From positions 62,001 to 126,000 of the forward strand of contig JAEUKA010000070.1 of assembly GCA_016794465.1 (NCBI GenBank): a DNA stretch of 64,000 bases, written 5' to 3'. The first letter of the stretch is position 1. The number at the start of each line of letters is the position of its first letter. Positions 15,176 through 26,508 of the stretch are shown here, in pieces. The DNA is from Myxococcales bacterium (lineage in GTDB: Bacteria; Myxococcota_A; Polyangia; Palsa-1104; JAEUJZ01). The position numbers and the translations under genes are program-made. The notes beneath the pieces were generated by a model, which saw only the letters and a list, made by a program, of their open reading frames with translations, ran no database searches and was not told where the DNA came from.

Positions 15176-16246
15176 TTAGAACTTGAGCCGGTGGATTTCC
15201 GCTCGAAGGTGCTCACTCGACAAGTGACTGTAGACGGCGGTCATCTTCAGCGAGCTGTGGCCGAGCATTGTCTGAAGGGCGATCAGGCTGCCGCCTTTCA
15301 TCAGGTAGTGACTGGCGAAGCTGTGACGGAGGACGTGCCAGGGTGATTTGGGGATGGTGAGGCTTGCGTGGCGGTAGGTGGTCTTGAGGCATGGTCTTCG
15401 ACGGGCCGCAATCCAGCGACCGTCGGGATCGAGGACGGGGCAGACGAGGCCCGCGTCGGTGTGCGGACACTGCGAACGCCACGCCGTGAGCGCTGCGGCC
15501 AAGTCGTCAGCGATCGGAATGGTGCGGACCTTGCCGGACTTCGTCGGGGCGCCTCGGTAGCTTTGGCGAATGACGAGGACGCCGCGATCCACGTCGATGT
15601 CTCGCCAGCGGAGTCCAAAGATCTCGCCGCAGCGCAGACCGGCGTAGACACCAAGTCGCACGGCGACGGGCAGCATGCTTCCGCGTAGGTCGGCTCGGGC
15701 ATCGGCAGCAGCGATCAGGGCTTTGACTTCGTCGGACGAGAGATACTCGACGGTGGCTTCGACGCGAGGCGGTTTGACATCCTCAAAGGGGTTGCTGGGG
15801 ACGAGTCCACGTCGCAGCGCCCACTTGTAGATCGTCTTGAGCATCGCCAGCTTGCGGACGACGCTGCGCGGTTTGTGTGTCGAGGACAGGCGACGGATCA
15901 GCTTCTTGGCGTCGTCGGCACTCACCACGCCGCGACCGAGCAGCGGCAGCACGTTCGCAAGCTCGTACTGAGTCTTCTGCGCCCAGCGATCCCGATCGCG
16001 GGTCGTGGGTTCGTACTCGTCGAGGAATCGGCTCAGAACTTCGGGGACGGGGAGCTGCTGCGGCTGCTCGGGGATGCCCAGCCTACCGCGTCCGATCCGC
16101 GCTTCGATCTCGGCAAGCATCCGACGGGCATCCGCAGCCGTGGTCGCTTTCGTGGCCCTGGTCTTGCGAGCACCGTTTTCGTAGTAGCGCACGTACCAGC
16201 CGATGAAGTCACCCTTGCCGTTGCGCTTGCGAATCACCTCTCCCAT
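15176..16246 (-). CDS. Tyrosine recombinase (phage-type integrase)
   Basis: This is the site-specific recombinase expected to integrate and excise the element. ATG 16246 has an excellent AGGAGG five bases upstream, so the 356-residue form is preferred over an in-frame start at 16267. The N-terminal arm-binding-like part (GDFIGWYVRYYENGARKTR) is followed by a SAM-like core-binding domain (about 70-155) and the catalytic domain. The active-site set is complete: Arg205 in YAGLRCGEIFGLRW, Lys239 in KSGKVRTIPI, His304 and Arg307 in HVLRHSFASHYLM, His330 in MLGHSS, and the nucleophile Tyr339 in AVYSHLS. It reads away from attR, which is 130 bp upstream of its start. Confidence 0.95.
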   Translation of the reverse strand: MGEVIRKRNGKGDFIGWYVRYYENGARKTRATKATTAADARRMLAEIEARIGRGRLGIPEQPQQLPVPEVLSRFLDEYEPTTRDRDRWAQKTQYELANVLPLLGRGVVSADDAKKLIRRLSSTHKPRSVVRKLAMLKTIYKWALRRGLVPSNPFEDVKPPRVEATVEYLSSDEVKALIAAADARADLRGSMLPVAVRLGVYAGLRCGEIFGLRWRDIDVDRGVLVIRQSYRGAPTKSGKVRTIPIADDLAAALTAWRSQCPHTDAGLVCPVLDPDGRWIAARRRPCLKTTYRHASLTIPKSPWHVLRHSFASHYLMKGGSLIALQTMLGHSSLKMTAVYSHLSSEHLRAEIHRLKF

Positions 16247-16309
16247 ATGGGCCTCCTGTGAGCCCACCGATCGCTAGAAATACCCGCCTGAGAAGCTAGA
16301 GGCCGCTAT

Positions 16310-16321
16310 GTGGTCAACCAC
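16310..16321. promoter_or_regulatory. GTGGTCAACCAC palindrome upstream of the integrase gene
   Basis: This perfect 12-bp palindrome lies 64 bp upstream of the integrase ATG. Read on the minus strand it contains GTGGTTGA, the same 8-mer that forms the 21-bp-phased operator before the winged-helix gene. It may be a binding site through which that regulator controls integrase expression. Confidence 0.45.
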
Positions 16322-16376
16322 CTACAGCGACGGAAGGCATGAACATTATTACATTTTTATGTGAGCGGGCAAACTG

Positions 16377-16394
16377 GAAGTCGAGGATGTTGAC
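16377..16394. repeat. attR: right 18-bp direct repeat of the integrative element
   Basis: GAAGTCGAGGATGTTGAC, identical to 12339-12356. On the minus strand it encodes VNILDF, codons 23-28 of the interrupted MFS gene. Confidence 0.9.
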
Positions 16395-16460
16395 GAACTG
16401 CACCGCGCCGAGGAAGAAGACTCCTAGGCGTTCGTGATTCGGCACGGGTGGCTCGCTCAT
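16377..16460 (-). pseudogene. MFS transporter, N-terminal 28 codons separated by the element
   Basis: ATG 16460 opens MSEPPVPNHERLGVFFLGAV, then QFVNILDF, the start of helix 1 of an MFS transporter whose remainder lies at 12338-11223. Reading on into the element gives a short unrelated tail ending at 16314. The gene begins 17 bp after the beta-propeller lipoprotein stop, so it was probably the last gene of that minus-strand operon. Confidence 0.85.
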
Positions 16461-16477
16461 GGACGGACTCTTCGCCC

Positions 16478-17995
16478 TCACGGTTTGTAACGGAGGGCGA
16501 CACCAGCCTCGCCGACCGCAAAGATGGTGGTGGTGTCGACGCCGTAGACGCTGTAGAGCGTGCGGGTGGTGCGGGACTTGACTTTGGTCCACGTCGCGCC
16601 GTCGCCTCTGAGCACAGTGCCGCCGTCACCGACGACAAAGAGAGTCTGATCGTTGGCGCCAAAGACGCTGCGGAGGTTGACGGTGGTGCCGCTCGTCATC
16701 GCCACGCCATCCTGACCGTCGCCGGACTTGCGCTTTACAATGGTGCCGCCGTCGCCCACCATGTAGATCGCCGTCGAGCCGGCCCACACTCCGCCAAGGT
16801 TCGCCGAGGTCTTGGTGTCCTGCGCGGGATACTTGGTGAAAAAGCCAGCCGGGTTGTAGCGCACCAGCAGTCCGCCGGCGCCCGACAGGAAGTGCTCCTC
16901 GTTGCTGGGCATAAACGAGATGCCGGTGAGGTTCTTGTTATTGCTGTATCCCGAAGGGGTGTTCCACGAGCTTACGCCGTCCCACAGTCGGTAGGTGCCG
17001 CCGCTGCCGGCGATGTACAGGTTGGGCAGCTTGTTGGCACCGAGGCTGGTGATCTGAAAGTTGGGAGGCGCGGGCTTGAAGCCTGTCCACGTCGAGCCGC
17101 TGAGCTGTAGGAGCACACCACCGTCGCCGCCCGCCAGGACCATCGCGGTGTTGTCGCGGGGCGCGCTGACCACTCGCAGGGCGGTCGTGACGCCGCTGTT
17201 CATGCTGGTCCAGGTGGTGCCGTCGAACTTGACGATGGTGCCGCCGGCGCCGACCGCGTACATTGCCGACGAGCTGGCTGCCCATACCGAGTATAGATCG
17301 GCGGTTACCCCCGTCGTTGGCAGCGGGCAGAAGCCCTGACAGCGGTTGATGGTGGCGGTCACCGTCGTATCGGCGCTGAGCGTAAAGCTGCAGTCGGTCA
17401 ATGAGCCGGTACAGCCGCCGCTCCAGCCAGCAAACTCGTCGTCGCCCGTCAGCAGTGCCGAGAGCTTGAGCTGCGATCCGAGTCGAAACTCGACGGTCTG
17501 TTCACTGCAAGAGCTGTCGCACTTCACCCCGTCGGGCGTCGACGAAATCGTTCCTTGCGCGGTGCCGGCCTTTTTGACCGTTAGCTTGACGCTGGCGAGT
17601 CCGCACTTGCTCGGGGGCTCGGCGACCACGGGCACGGTCAAGTCGTAGGCTTTGTCGTCGTCGATTTGTAGCGTCGCCTTGCCGGTGCCGAGTACGCAGC
17701 CGCTGGCGAGTGTTGTCTCGGCCTCGAAGGTTGCTTCGCCGCGAGTCCCGACGGGGAACTCGACGGTGACGAGGGACAGCGTGTCATTGTCGACAAAGGT
17801 CTGGCTCTTGACCTCGTTCCCGACGGAGACTTTGAGTGCGACCGCCTTCGTCTCGGGCGGAAAGTTGCTGAGCAAGAGCGTCACAAACGGTCCCGCCGGC
17901 TTGCCACACGACAAAAGGGGCAGCACGGCCAGCAGCACCAGGGTCTGACAGCACACGATCCAGCGTCGGGTGAGGAGAAGTCGAGCCACGTCCAT
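16478..17995 (-). CDS. Beta-propeller lipoprotein with InlB-repeat-like domain
   Basis: From ATG 17995 the protein is 505 residues. It has a lipoprotein signal peptide, VLLAVLPLLSCGK, with Cys in a lipobox. Residues about 150-235 form a cysteine-rich module (GTISSTPDGVKCDSSCSE, then DEFAGWSGGCTGSLTDC) like the divergent InlB B-repeat often found in myxobacterial lipoproteins. The rest is five to six repeats of about 45 residues of the type LYSVWAASSSAMYAVGAGG, then TIVKFDGTTW, the YCF48/BNR-like beta-propeller. It is probably a surface protein that binds other surface components; no enzymatic motif is seen. It is 17 bp from the PEGA gene and 17 bp from the MFS start, consistent with an operon. 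Confidence 0.85.
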   Translation of the reverse strand: MDVARLLLTRRWIVCCQTLVLLAVLPLLSCGKPAGPFVTLLLSNFPPETKAVALKVSVGNEVKSQTFVDNDTLSLVTVEFPVGTRGEATFEAETTLASGCVLGTGKATLQIDDDKAYDLTVPVVAEPPSKCGLASVKLTVKKAGTAQGTISSTPDGVKCDSSCSEQTVEFRLGSQLKLSALLTGDDEFAGWSGGCTGSLTDCSFTLSADTTVTATINRCQGFCPLPTTGVTADLYSVWAASSSAMYAVGAGGTIVKFDGTTWTSMNSGVTTALRVVSAPRDNTAMVLAGGDGGVLLQLSGSTWTGFKPAPPNFQITSLGANKLPNLYIAGSGGTYRLWDGVSSWNTPSGYSNNKNLTGISFMPSNEEHFLSGAGGLLVRYNPAGFFTKYPAQDTKTSANLGGVWAGSTAIYMVGDGGTIVKRKSGDGQDGVAMTSGTTVNLRSVFGANDQTLFVVGDGGTVLRGDGATWTKVKSRTTRTLYSVYGVDTTTIFAVGEAGVALRYKP

Positions 17996-18012
17996 CTGCA
18001 CTGGTTTCCTCA

Positions 18013-18954
18013 CTAAAATACAAAATGGTTGGTCGCTGGTGAGCCGTTGACCGTCGGAGCCGATGAAGCCAAGACGCCTGCTGTGGTCGCGCCTGCGACA
18101 GCCGCTGCCGCACCACCGACGGCAACCCAGAACCACCACTTTTTATAGACGGGGGTCTTGGCCTCGGTCGGGACTTCGGCAGGGTCAGAACCCTCGACGA
18201 GCGCGATGTCCAGCTGCAGTCGCTGAGACTCGGGCACCTCAATGTCTCGTTCCACCGAGCGAAATCCGGCGCTGCGCAACACCAGGCGATGCTTGCCGCT
18301 GTACGTGGAGCGCTTGAACGGTGTCACGCCGAGATCGGTCCCGTCGACAAATACCAAAGCACCGGGCGGCTTCGAGGCGATTCCGAGAGAGCCGCGTGGA
18401 CGGGCCGCCTCTTCAAACAGCGCTTTTTGGAGCAGCTCGGACAGGGCTTGGCCTGCCTGAGCCGTGTCGCAGCGCGGGCAGTCGGTCTGGACCTGGGCTC
18501 CGCTGGCGCCGATGTCGACGTGAAAGAGCACCAGCTTGAGCGTCCAGCTGCCCGGAGTGGTCTTCGGGGCGACGACTTTGCCGGCTTTGTCCTTTTTGGG
18601 CTCGTCCTCGGTTGGTGTAGTGCCCGAGCGGGAGACGGCAGCCTCGGCCCGGACGACAAAGCGACTGCCGAGCAGCCGACCGATTCGCTCGATGCAGACG
18701 GCGGTGGTGCAGGTCTGTAGGCGCTTTTCCTCGGCGAAGATAAGATCGCGATCGCTCTTGGCGGTGACGGTCAGCTGCTGACTGCGGAGCGTTGCCGCCA
18801 GCTCACCGTCGAAGAAGGCTCGCTCGGCAGTGGTCACTGGCGCGGCGGCTTCCGTGTCGAGCACCGTCACCGTGGTTTCGGCACGAAGGCTAGCGATCGA
18901 CCCGTGGAGCGCGAGGCCGCAGGTCCACGACAGAAGTGGGGCGAACCCTCGCAT
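18013..18954 (-). CDS. PEGA-domain protein with signal peptide and C-terminal membrane helix
   Basis: ATG 18954 begins MRGFAPLLSWTCGLALHGSI, an export signal ending near SLRA. Residues about 25-180 resemble the periplasmic N-terminal half of myxobacterial PEGA proteins (TTVTVLDTE, CTTAVCIERIGRLLGSRFVV). A PEGA domain follows (GSLGIASKPPGALVFVDGTD, LGVTPFKRSTYSGKHRLVLR). A membrane helix near the C-terminus (WWFWVAVGGAAAAVAGATTAGVLA) anchors it. The 314 residues are typical. It lies 79 bp downstream of relA and 17 bp upstream of the propeller lipoprotein. The partner ligand is unknown. Confidence 0.85.
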   Translation of the reverse strand: MRGFAPLLSWTCGLALHGSIASLRAETTVTVLDTEAAAPVTTAERAFFDGELAATLRSQQLTVTAKSDRDLIFAEEKRLQTCTTAVCIERIGRLLGSRFVVRAEAAVSRSGTTPTEDEPKKDKAGKVVAPKTTPGSWTLKLVLFHVDIGASGAQVQTDCPRCDTAQAGQALSELLQKALFEEAARPRGSLGIASKPPGALVFVDGTDLGVTPFKRSTYSGKHRLVLRSAGFRSVERDIEVPESQRLQLDIALVEGSDPAEVPTEAKTPVYKKWWFWVAVGGAAAAVAGATTAGVLASSAPTVNGSPATNHFVF

Positions 18955-19033
18955 TTCCAGGCGACGCGCTCGCCGAGCTGACGATTGCACCATCCCGGCA
19001 TTTTACACGAAGCTGCTGGCGCGACGGTGGAAG

Positions 19034-21184
<2,151 letters not shown>

Positions 21185-21393
21185 AGCCGCACTTTACGCC
21201 GGCTATTTTTCCGACGCAACGCCACAAGTAGGCTCGCTCTCACGGGAGCGCTGGAGTTTGGCGAGGTTGCCTGGCTCGTCGCGACGGCCGATCGGTGGCC
21301 CGCAGATGGTGATACCCTCAGACGAGGGGGCAGCACGCTGTCGGACCAGCGGGGTTTCCGACTCGCCGCTCGCTTCTTTCGAGGAGGAAGACC

Positions 21394-22809
21394 ATGCGCA
21401 GGCTGAAGAGTCGGGCTCTGGCAACGCTAGGTTTGGGATATCTCGCGACGCTGGGGATGGGCTGCGGCACCACCGAGACGGAGACACTAACGATTCCCAT
21501 CGGCGCGATCATCGATCGTACCGGCACACTCGCAGCGTCGAGCTGGGTCGATGCCACCACGCTCGCCGTCAGTGATGCCAACCAGGCCTTGGAGCAAAGT
21601 GGCCGGGTGCTGCGCTTCAAGCTGCAGCTCAGCGACTCGACCAACACCCCGAAGGTGGCGATCCAGCGTGCCCTCGAGCTGGTCCAACAAAAGGGCGTGC
21701 GCGGCATCATCACCGACAGCAGCCAAGACGACATCGCCTTAAACTCGCTCTTTTACGACGCCGACCCCACCAACGACCTCAATGTGCCGATTGTCTGCAT
21801 GGCCTGTACGTCGCCGGCGATCAACAACCCACTCTCGGTGAATGCTGCCGACGCGGTCAACCAAGCGACGCTGCGCAACTCCCTGCACTGGAACTTTCGC
21901 GCCTTGATGGACGCCATGCCGCAGGCCAAGGTCTTCGTCCGCATCGCCCAGGGCAAAGCCGAAAATGGCGACGTGAACGGCGACAAGCTGTTCAAGCTGA
22001 CGGTCTATTACAGCGACGAAGCGTTCGGACGAGGCTTTGCCGATGCACTCAAGATCACCGTCGCCGCGCTCGCCCTGCCGATTCCCGCCACCGTCGAGCT
22101 GATCCCGCACCCCGCCACCGCCGACCCCAACGTCTACGACTGGGCCAGCGACGTGAAGCGCTGCGTCGACGACAACAACGAAACGACCATGACCAAAGAC
22201 GGCATCCCCGACGTGGTCAGCTTCGTCACCTTTCCGCAGTACGTCTCGTCGCTGTCGAAGAGCTACGGCATCAGCGGCAATGGCGTCCCGGTGCTGCACA
22301 CTCACGTTACTCGCTTTCCGTCGGTGTTGCGCGTCGCTGGCAGCAGCCTGGCCGGTCAGGAAGGTACGTCGCACATCGCGCTAGAGACAGGTCCGTCGGG
22401 CAGTAACTTCGCCGCCGGGCTGCGGGCGGTGACCGGTCAGGAGCCCCAGTTTCTCGACTCCAATACCTACGACGGGACGGTGGCGCTGCTTCTCGCGACG
22501 GCTTATGCCTCACGCAAGCTTGCCGATCCCACGACGGTCACGGGCGCCCAGGTCCGCGAGGCGATGAGCGCCGTCAGCGATCCCAAGGGCACGATTGTCC
22601 GCACCGGTCCCGCCGAGCTGGCCAAGGCCTTCGACCTGATCGCAGCCGACAAGCCCATCAACTACGAAGGCGCTTCCGGGCCGCTCGACTTTTCTGCAGA
22701 GGGCAATGTCGTAAACCGGCTGGTGCTGTGGCGGGCCAGCAGCTCGGCCTTCGTTGAGCAGTCAACGTATGACTGTGTGAGCAATCCCGACTGCCCCAAG
22801 CTGCCGTAA
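21394..22809 (+). CDS. Branched-chain amino-acid-type periplasmic binding lipoprotein
   Basis: This is a 471-residue Leu/Ile/Val-BP-like (periplasmic binding fold I) protein. An excellent AGGAGG precedes ATG 21394, and the signal peptide ends in the lipobox LGMGC. The fold is read from LTIPIGAIIDRTGTLA, the VAIQRALELVQQKGVRGIIT segment (the family's ligand-site loop) and the late YDGTVALLLATAYA. It binds a small ligand outside the inner membrane. No permease or ATPase gene adjoins it, so it may work with a distant transporter or as a sensor. Many deltaproteobacteria have such orphan lipoproteins. Confidence 0.85.
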   Translation: MRRLKSRALATLGLGYLATLGMGCGTTETETLTIPIGAIIDRTGTLAASSWVDATTLAVSDANQALEQSGRVLRFKLQLSDSTNTPKVAIQRALELVQQKGVRGIITDSSQDDIALNSLFYDADPTNDLNVPIVCMACTSPAINNPLSVNAADAVNQATLRNSLHWNFRALMDAMPQAKVFVRIAQGKAENGDVNGDKLFKLTVYYSDEAFGRGFADALKITVAALALPIPATVELIPHPATADPNVYDWASDVKRCVDDNNETTMTKDGIPDVVSFVTFPQYVSSLSKSYGISGNGVPVLHTHVTRFPSVLRVAGSSLAGQEGTSHIALETGPSGSNFAAGLRAVTGQEPQFLDSNTYDGTVALLLATAYASRKLADPTTVTGAQVREAMSAVSDPKGTIVRTGPAELAKAFDLIAADKPINYEGASGPLDFSAEGNVVNRLVLWRASSSAFVEQSTYDCVSNPDCPKLP

Positions 22810-22898
22810 CTGCCCAGCTCCCCGCGATCGCGGCTTGCCCAGCGGTTGCGAAAAAATGCCCCTTGCGCCCAAAAAGTCCGTACCTAAACTACCGGCTG

Positions 22899-22925
22899 CT
22901 AGCACTCACCCTTGATGAGTGCCAA
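22899..22925. promoter_or_regulatory. CIRCE element (HrcA operator) of groESL
   Basis: CTAGCACTC, nine bases, then GAGTGCCAA. This differs from the CIRCE consensus TTAGCACTC-N9-GAGTGCTAA at one position per arm. It lies 136 bp upstream of groES, so the operon is expected to be repressed by HrcA and induced by heat shock. hrcA is not in the window. Confidence 0.93.
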
Positions 22926-23060
22926 TGGGCTGTTCGCAAGCTTCCATCCCCGTTGGATCTGTAAGCCACAAGGCCTTTCCGAGCCCTTCGGGGAGCCCAT
23001 TTCAAACCGACTTTCGACGCACAACCCGCTACCAAAGCAAGCGACAAGGAGAACGAACCG

Positions 23061-23357
23061 ATGACAGGAAACAAGATCCGACCCCTGCACGACCGTTGCA
23101 TTGTCAAGCGCCTCCCCGAGGAGGAAGTGACCAAGGGCGGCATCATCATCCCCGACTCGGCCAAGGAAAAGCCGATTCAGGGAGAGGTGGTCGCCGTGGG
23201 TCCAGGCAAGACGCTCGACAACGGCAAGACGGTGGCCCCCGATGTTCAGGTGGGCAACAAGGTGCTGTTCGGCAAGTACGCCGGCAGCGAGGTGAAGCTC
23301 GACGGTGTGGAGCACCTCATCCTGCGTGAGGACGAGATCCTCGCCGTGCTGGAGTAA
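23061..23357 (+). CDS. groES: Co-chaperonin GroES
   Basis: This 98-residue ring co-chaperonin caps GroEL. The family signature is clear: IRPLHDRCIVKRLPEEE at the N-terminus, the mobile loop KGGIIIPDSAKEKPIQGEVV, and GNKVLFGKYAGSEVKLDG near the C-terminus. AAGGAG precedes ATG 23061. It forms an operon with groEL 56 bp downstream, under the CIRCE element. Confidence 0.97.
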   Translation: MTGNKIRPLHDRCIVKRLPEEEVTKGGIIIPDSAKEKPIQGEVVAVGPGKTLDNGKTVAPDVQVGNKVLFGKYAGSEVKLDGVEHLILREDEILAVLE

Positions 23358-23412
23358 CCAGTCGCTTCGACTGCTTTGACGCTTCCTTTTTCTTTACTAG
23401 GAGATACGAAAC

Positions 23413-25029
<1,617 letters not shown>

Positions 25030-25095
25030 CCCGTTCCCATCCGGGAACTACCGCTGTCGGGAGTCTCCGTAAGGAGGACTCCCCAGCCTGGTGCC

Positions 25096-25144
25096 ATCCC
25101 TCCCTTGGGTTCCGACCTCGGACCCTTGAGGAGGGATTTTTTTT
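25096..25144 (+). terminator. Rho-independent terminator of groESL
   Basis: ATCCCTCC (25096-25103) pairs with GGAGGGAT (25130-25137), with an inner stem around GGG-TTCCG/CGGACCC, followed by a run of eight T (25137-25144). A second GC-rich hairpin (GGGAGTC...GACTCCC) lies just upstream. Confidence 0.9.
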
Positions 25145-25169
25145 GCCCGCCCTCCGCCAAGCCCGACTA

Positions 25170-25421
25170 GATGAGCATCAAGACAAACCAGATGAGCATA
25201 AAGACCAACCAGCCAAACACCAAGACTGACTTGATGAACATCAAGACAGATTTGATGAATGACAGGTCAGACTAGATGAGTAACAAGCTCTTCTTGATGA
25301 GTGGCAAGTCAGGCTTGATGAATGACTAGACAGGCCTGATGAGAGACGAGTCAGGCTTGATGAGAGACAAGTCAGGCTAGATGAAATACGAGTCAGGCTA
25401 GATGAAATGCGAGTGAAGAGC
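25170..25421. repeat. Twelve-unit tandem repeat, exact 21-bp period
   Basis: Twelve consecutive units of exactly 21 bp start at 25170 and then every 21 bases to 25401. Eleven of twelve begin GATGA; the third begins GCCAA. Later units share a GTCAGGCT core at the same offset. No insertions or deletions occur, although base identity between units is only moderate. No convincing gene overlaps; the minus strand reads through as a Ser-rich heptapeptide (SSSLTRL-like). The array fills most of the 525-bp gap between groEL and the SDR gene. The rest of the gap holds the groESL terminator and nothing else I can identify. Confidence 0.9.
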
Positions 25422-25554
25422 GTGGGGCCGACTGGAGAGCTTTTTTTCGGGCCGCTTGCGGAACGGAATAAAGTCTCGCAAGGAAGGGCGGCAGTCCCCG
25501 ACACGAAGTGTGGGGGAGGGCCCCGCGCGATGACGCAAGGAAAGAGGTGAGGGC

Positions 25555-26493
25555 TTACGCTTGGTTCATGCGGGCGTCGGCTACGGCGGACCAGAGCGTC
25601 TGCTCTAGGCTGTGGCGGGGGGTCCAGGGGATCTGCTGGCGCAGCGAGCGGTCGGTGATGACGCAGGGGTAGCGGAAGAAGTCGATGAGGTAGCCGGGGA
25701 AGTTGCCGGTGGCGCGCAGGAAGACATCGGCGACCGGCGCTGGGATCGGGAACGTCCTCGCCCGGGTCAGCGAGATCGCGGTCCGCCACGGCACGATCTC
25801 ATCCGTCGCGACGTTGTGGACGCCGGTCAGGCCGCTCTGCCACGAGGTGATGATCGCGTCGGCCAGGTCGTCCTCGTGCAGGAACTGCATCATCGGGTTG
25901 AAGCCGAGCAGGTACGGCACGTGCCGCAGCCGCAGGAACTGCGTCAAGGTGTTGTGCAGCGTCGGGCCGACGATGTTGGTGGCGCGCAGCACGCAGGTCT
26001 TGACCTCGGGGTGACGGTAGACCCACGTCGTCGCCATGTTGTCCATCTGGATGGCGTCGGCAATCTGCGGGAACTGCAGGCCGGCTCGCAGCGGCTCGTC
26101 CTCGGCAATCGGGATGTGGTTCGAGGGATGCGCGCCATAGATGTGGAACGTCGACAGCACCACCATGCTCGCGACCTTGTGCTGCAGCACCAAGTTCATC
26201 AGCTTCTGCGAGCCGACGACGTTGAGGTCAAAGCGCTTGCCCACCGAGTCCTTGAGCGAAAACGCCCGCCCCAGGTGCATCACCGCATCGAAGCGCTGGT
26301 GCCGGAAGATGTCCTCGATGATGGTCTTGTTGTAGTGGGCGCGAACGACCTTGAGCTTGTCGAGCTGGGGCGGCAGCGGCGAGCGGACCTCGCGATAGTC
26401 GACGCCGACCACCGAGTGCCCGCTGGCCAGGAGCTTTGCCGCCACCCGCTGCGAAAGGCCACCCGCGATACCGGTAATGAGGATGTTTGCCAC
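25555..26493 (-). CDS. NAD(P)-dependent epimerase/dehydratase (extended SDR)
   Basis: This 312-residue Rossmann protein begins MANILITGIAGGLSQRVAAK, with the GxxGxxG nucleotide loop. An Asp in VGVDYREV suggests NAD preference. The SDR body has HLGRAFSLKD and VVLSTFHIYG, and a late IPWTPRHSLEQTLW segment resembles nucleoside-diphosphate-sugar epimerases. A YxxxK pair is not obvious; the STFHIYG segment is followed by divergent sequence, so the exact chemistry is unclear. The gene follows the acyltransferase gene by 16 bp in the same direction and is probably co-transcribed, hinting at lipid or glycolipid modification. Confidence 0.85.
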   Translation of the reverse strand: MANILITGIAGGLSQRVAAKLLASGHSVVGVDYREVRSPLPPQLDKLKVVRAHYNKTIIEDIFRHQRFDAVMHLGRAFSLKDSVGKRFDLNVVGSQKLMNLVLQHKVASMVVLSTFHIYGAHPSNHIPIAEDEPLRAGLQFPQIADAIQMDNMATTWVYRHPEVKTCVLRATNIVGPTLHNTLTQFLRLRHVPYLLGFNPMMQFLHEDDLADAIITSWQSGLTGVHNVATDEIVPWRTAISLTRARTFPIPAPVADVFLRATGNFPGYLIDFFRYPCVITDRSLRQQIPWTPRHSLEQTLWSAVADARMNQA

Positions 26494-26508
26494 GGCAGAC
26501 CCCTGTTC

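Larger units (their letters stand above)
12339..16394. mobile_element. 4,038-bp integrative element inserted in an MFS gene
   Basis: The ends are defined by the perfect 18-bp direct repeat GAAGTCGAGGATGTTGAC at 12339-12356 and 16377-16394. Flanking bases differ on both sides of each copy. The two halves of an MFS gene abut these repeats in the right order and frame. Inside are a tyrosine recombinase next to the right end, a winged-helix/nucleotidyltransferase operon, a ribbon-helix-helix protein, two small proteins and repeat arrays. I see no relaxase, replication initiator or phage structural gene, so it resembles a minimal integrative or satellite element. The target is protein-coding rather than a tRNA gene. 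Confidence 0.9.

Noticed and set aside
25170..25421. CRISPR array
   Set aside because: Units are contiguous 21-bp repeats with no spacers, and no cas genes are nearby.
25241..25789. Minus-strand gene encoding a Ser-rich heptapeptide repeat protein
   Set aside because: Its first half is an out-of-frame reading of the SDR gene; no start or ribosome site supports it.
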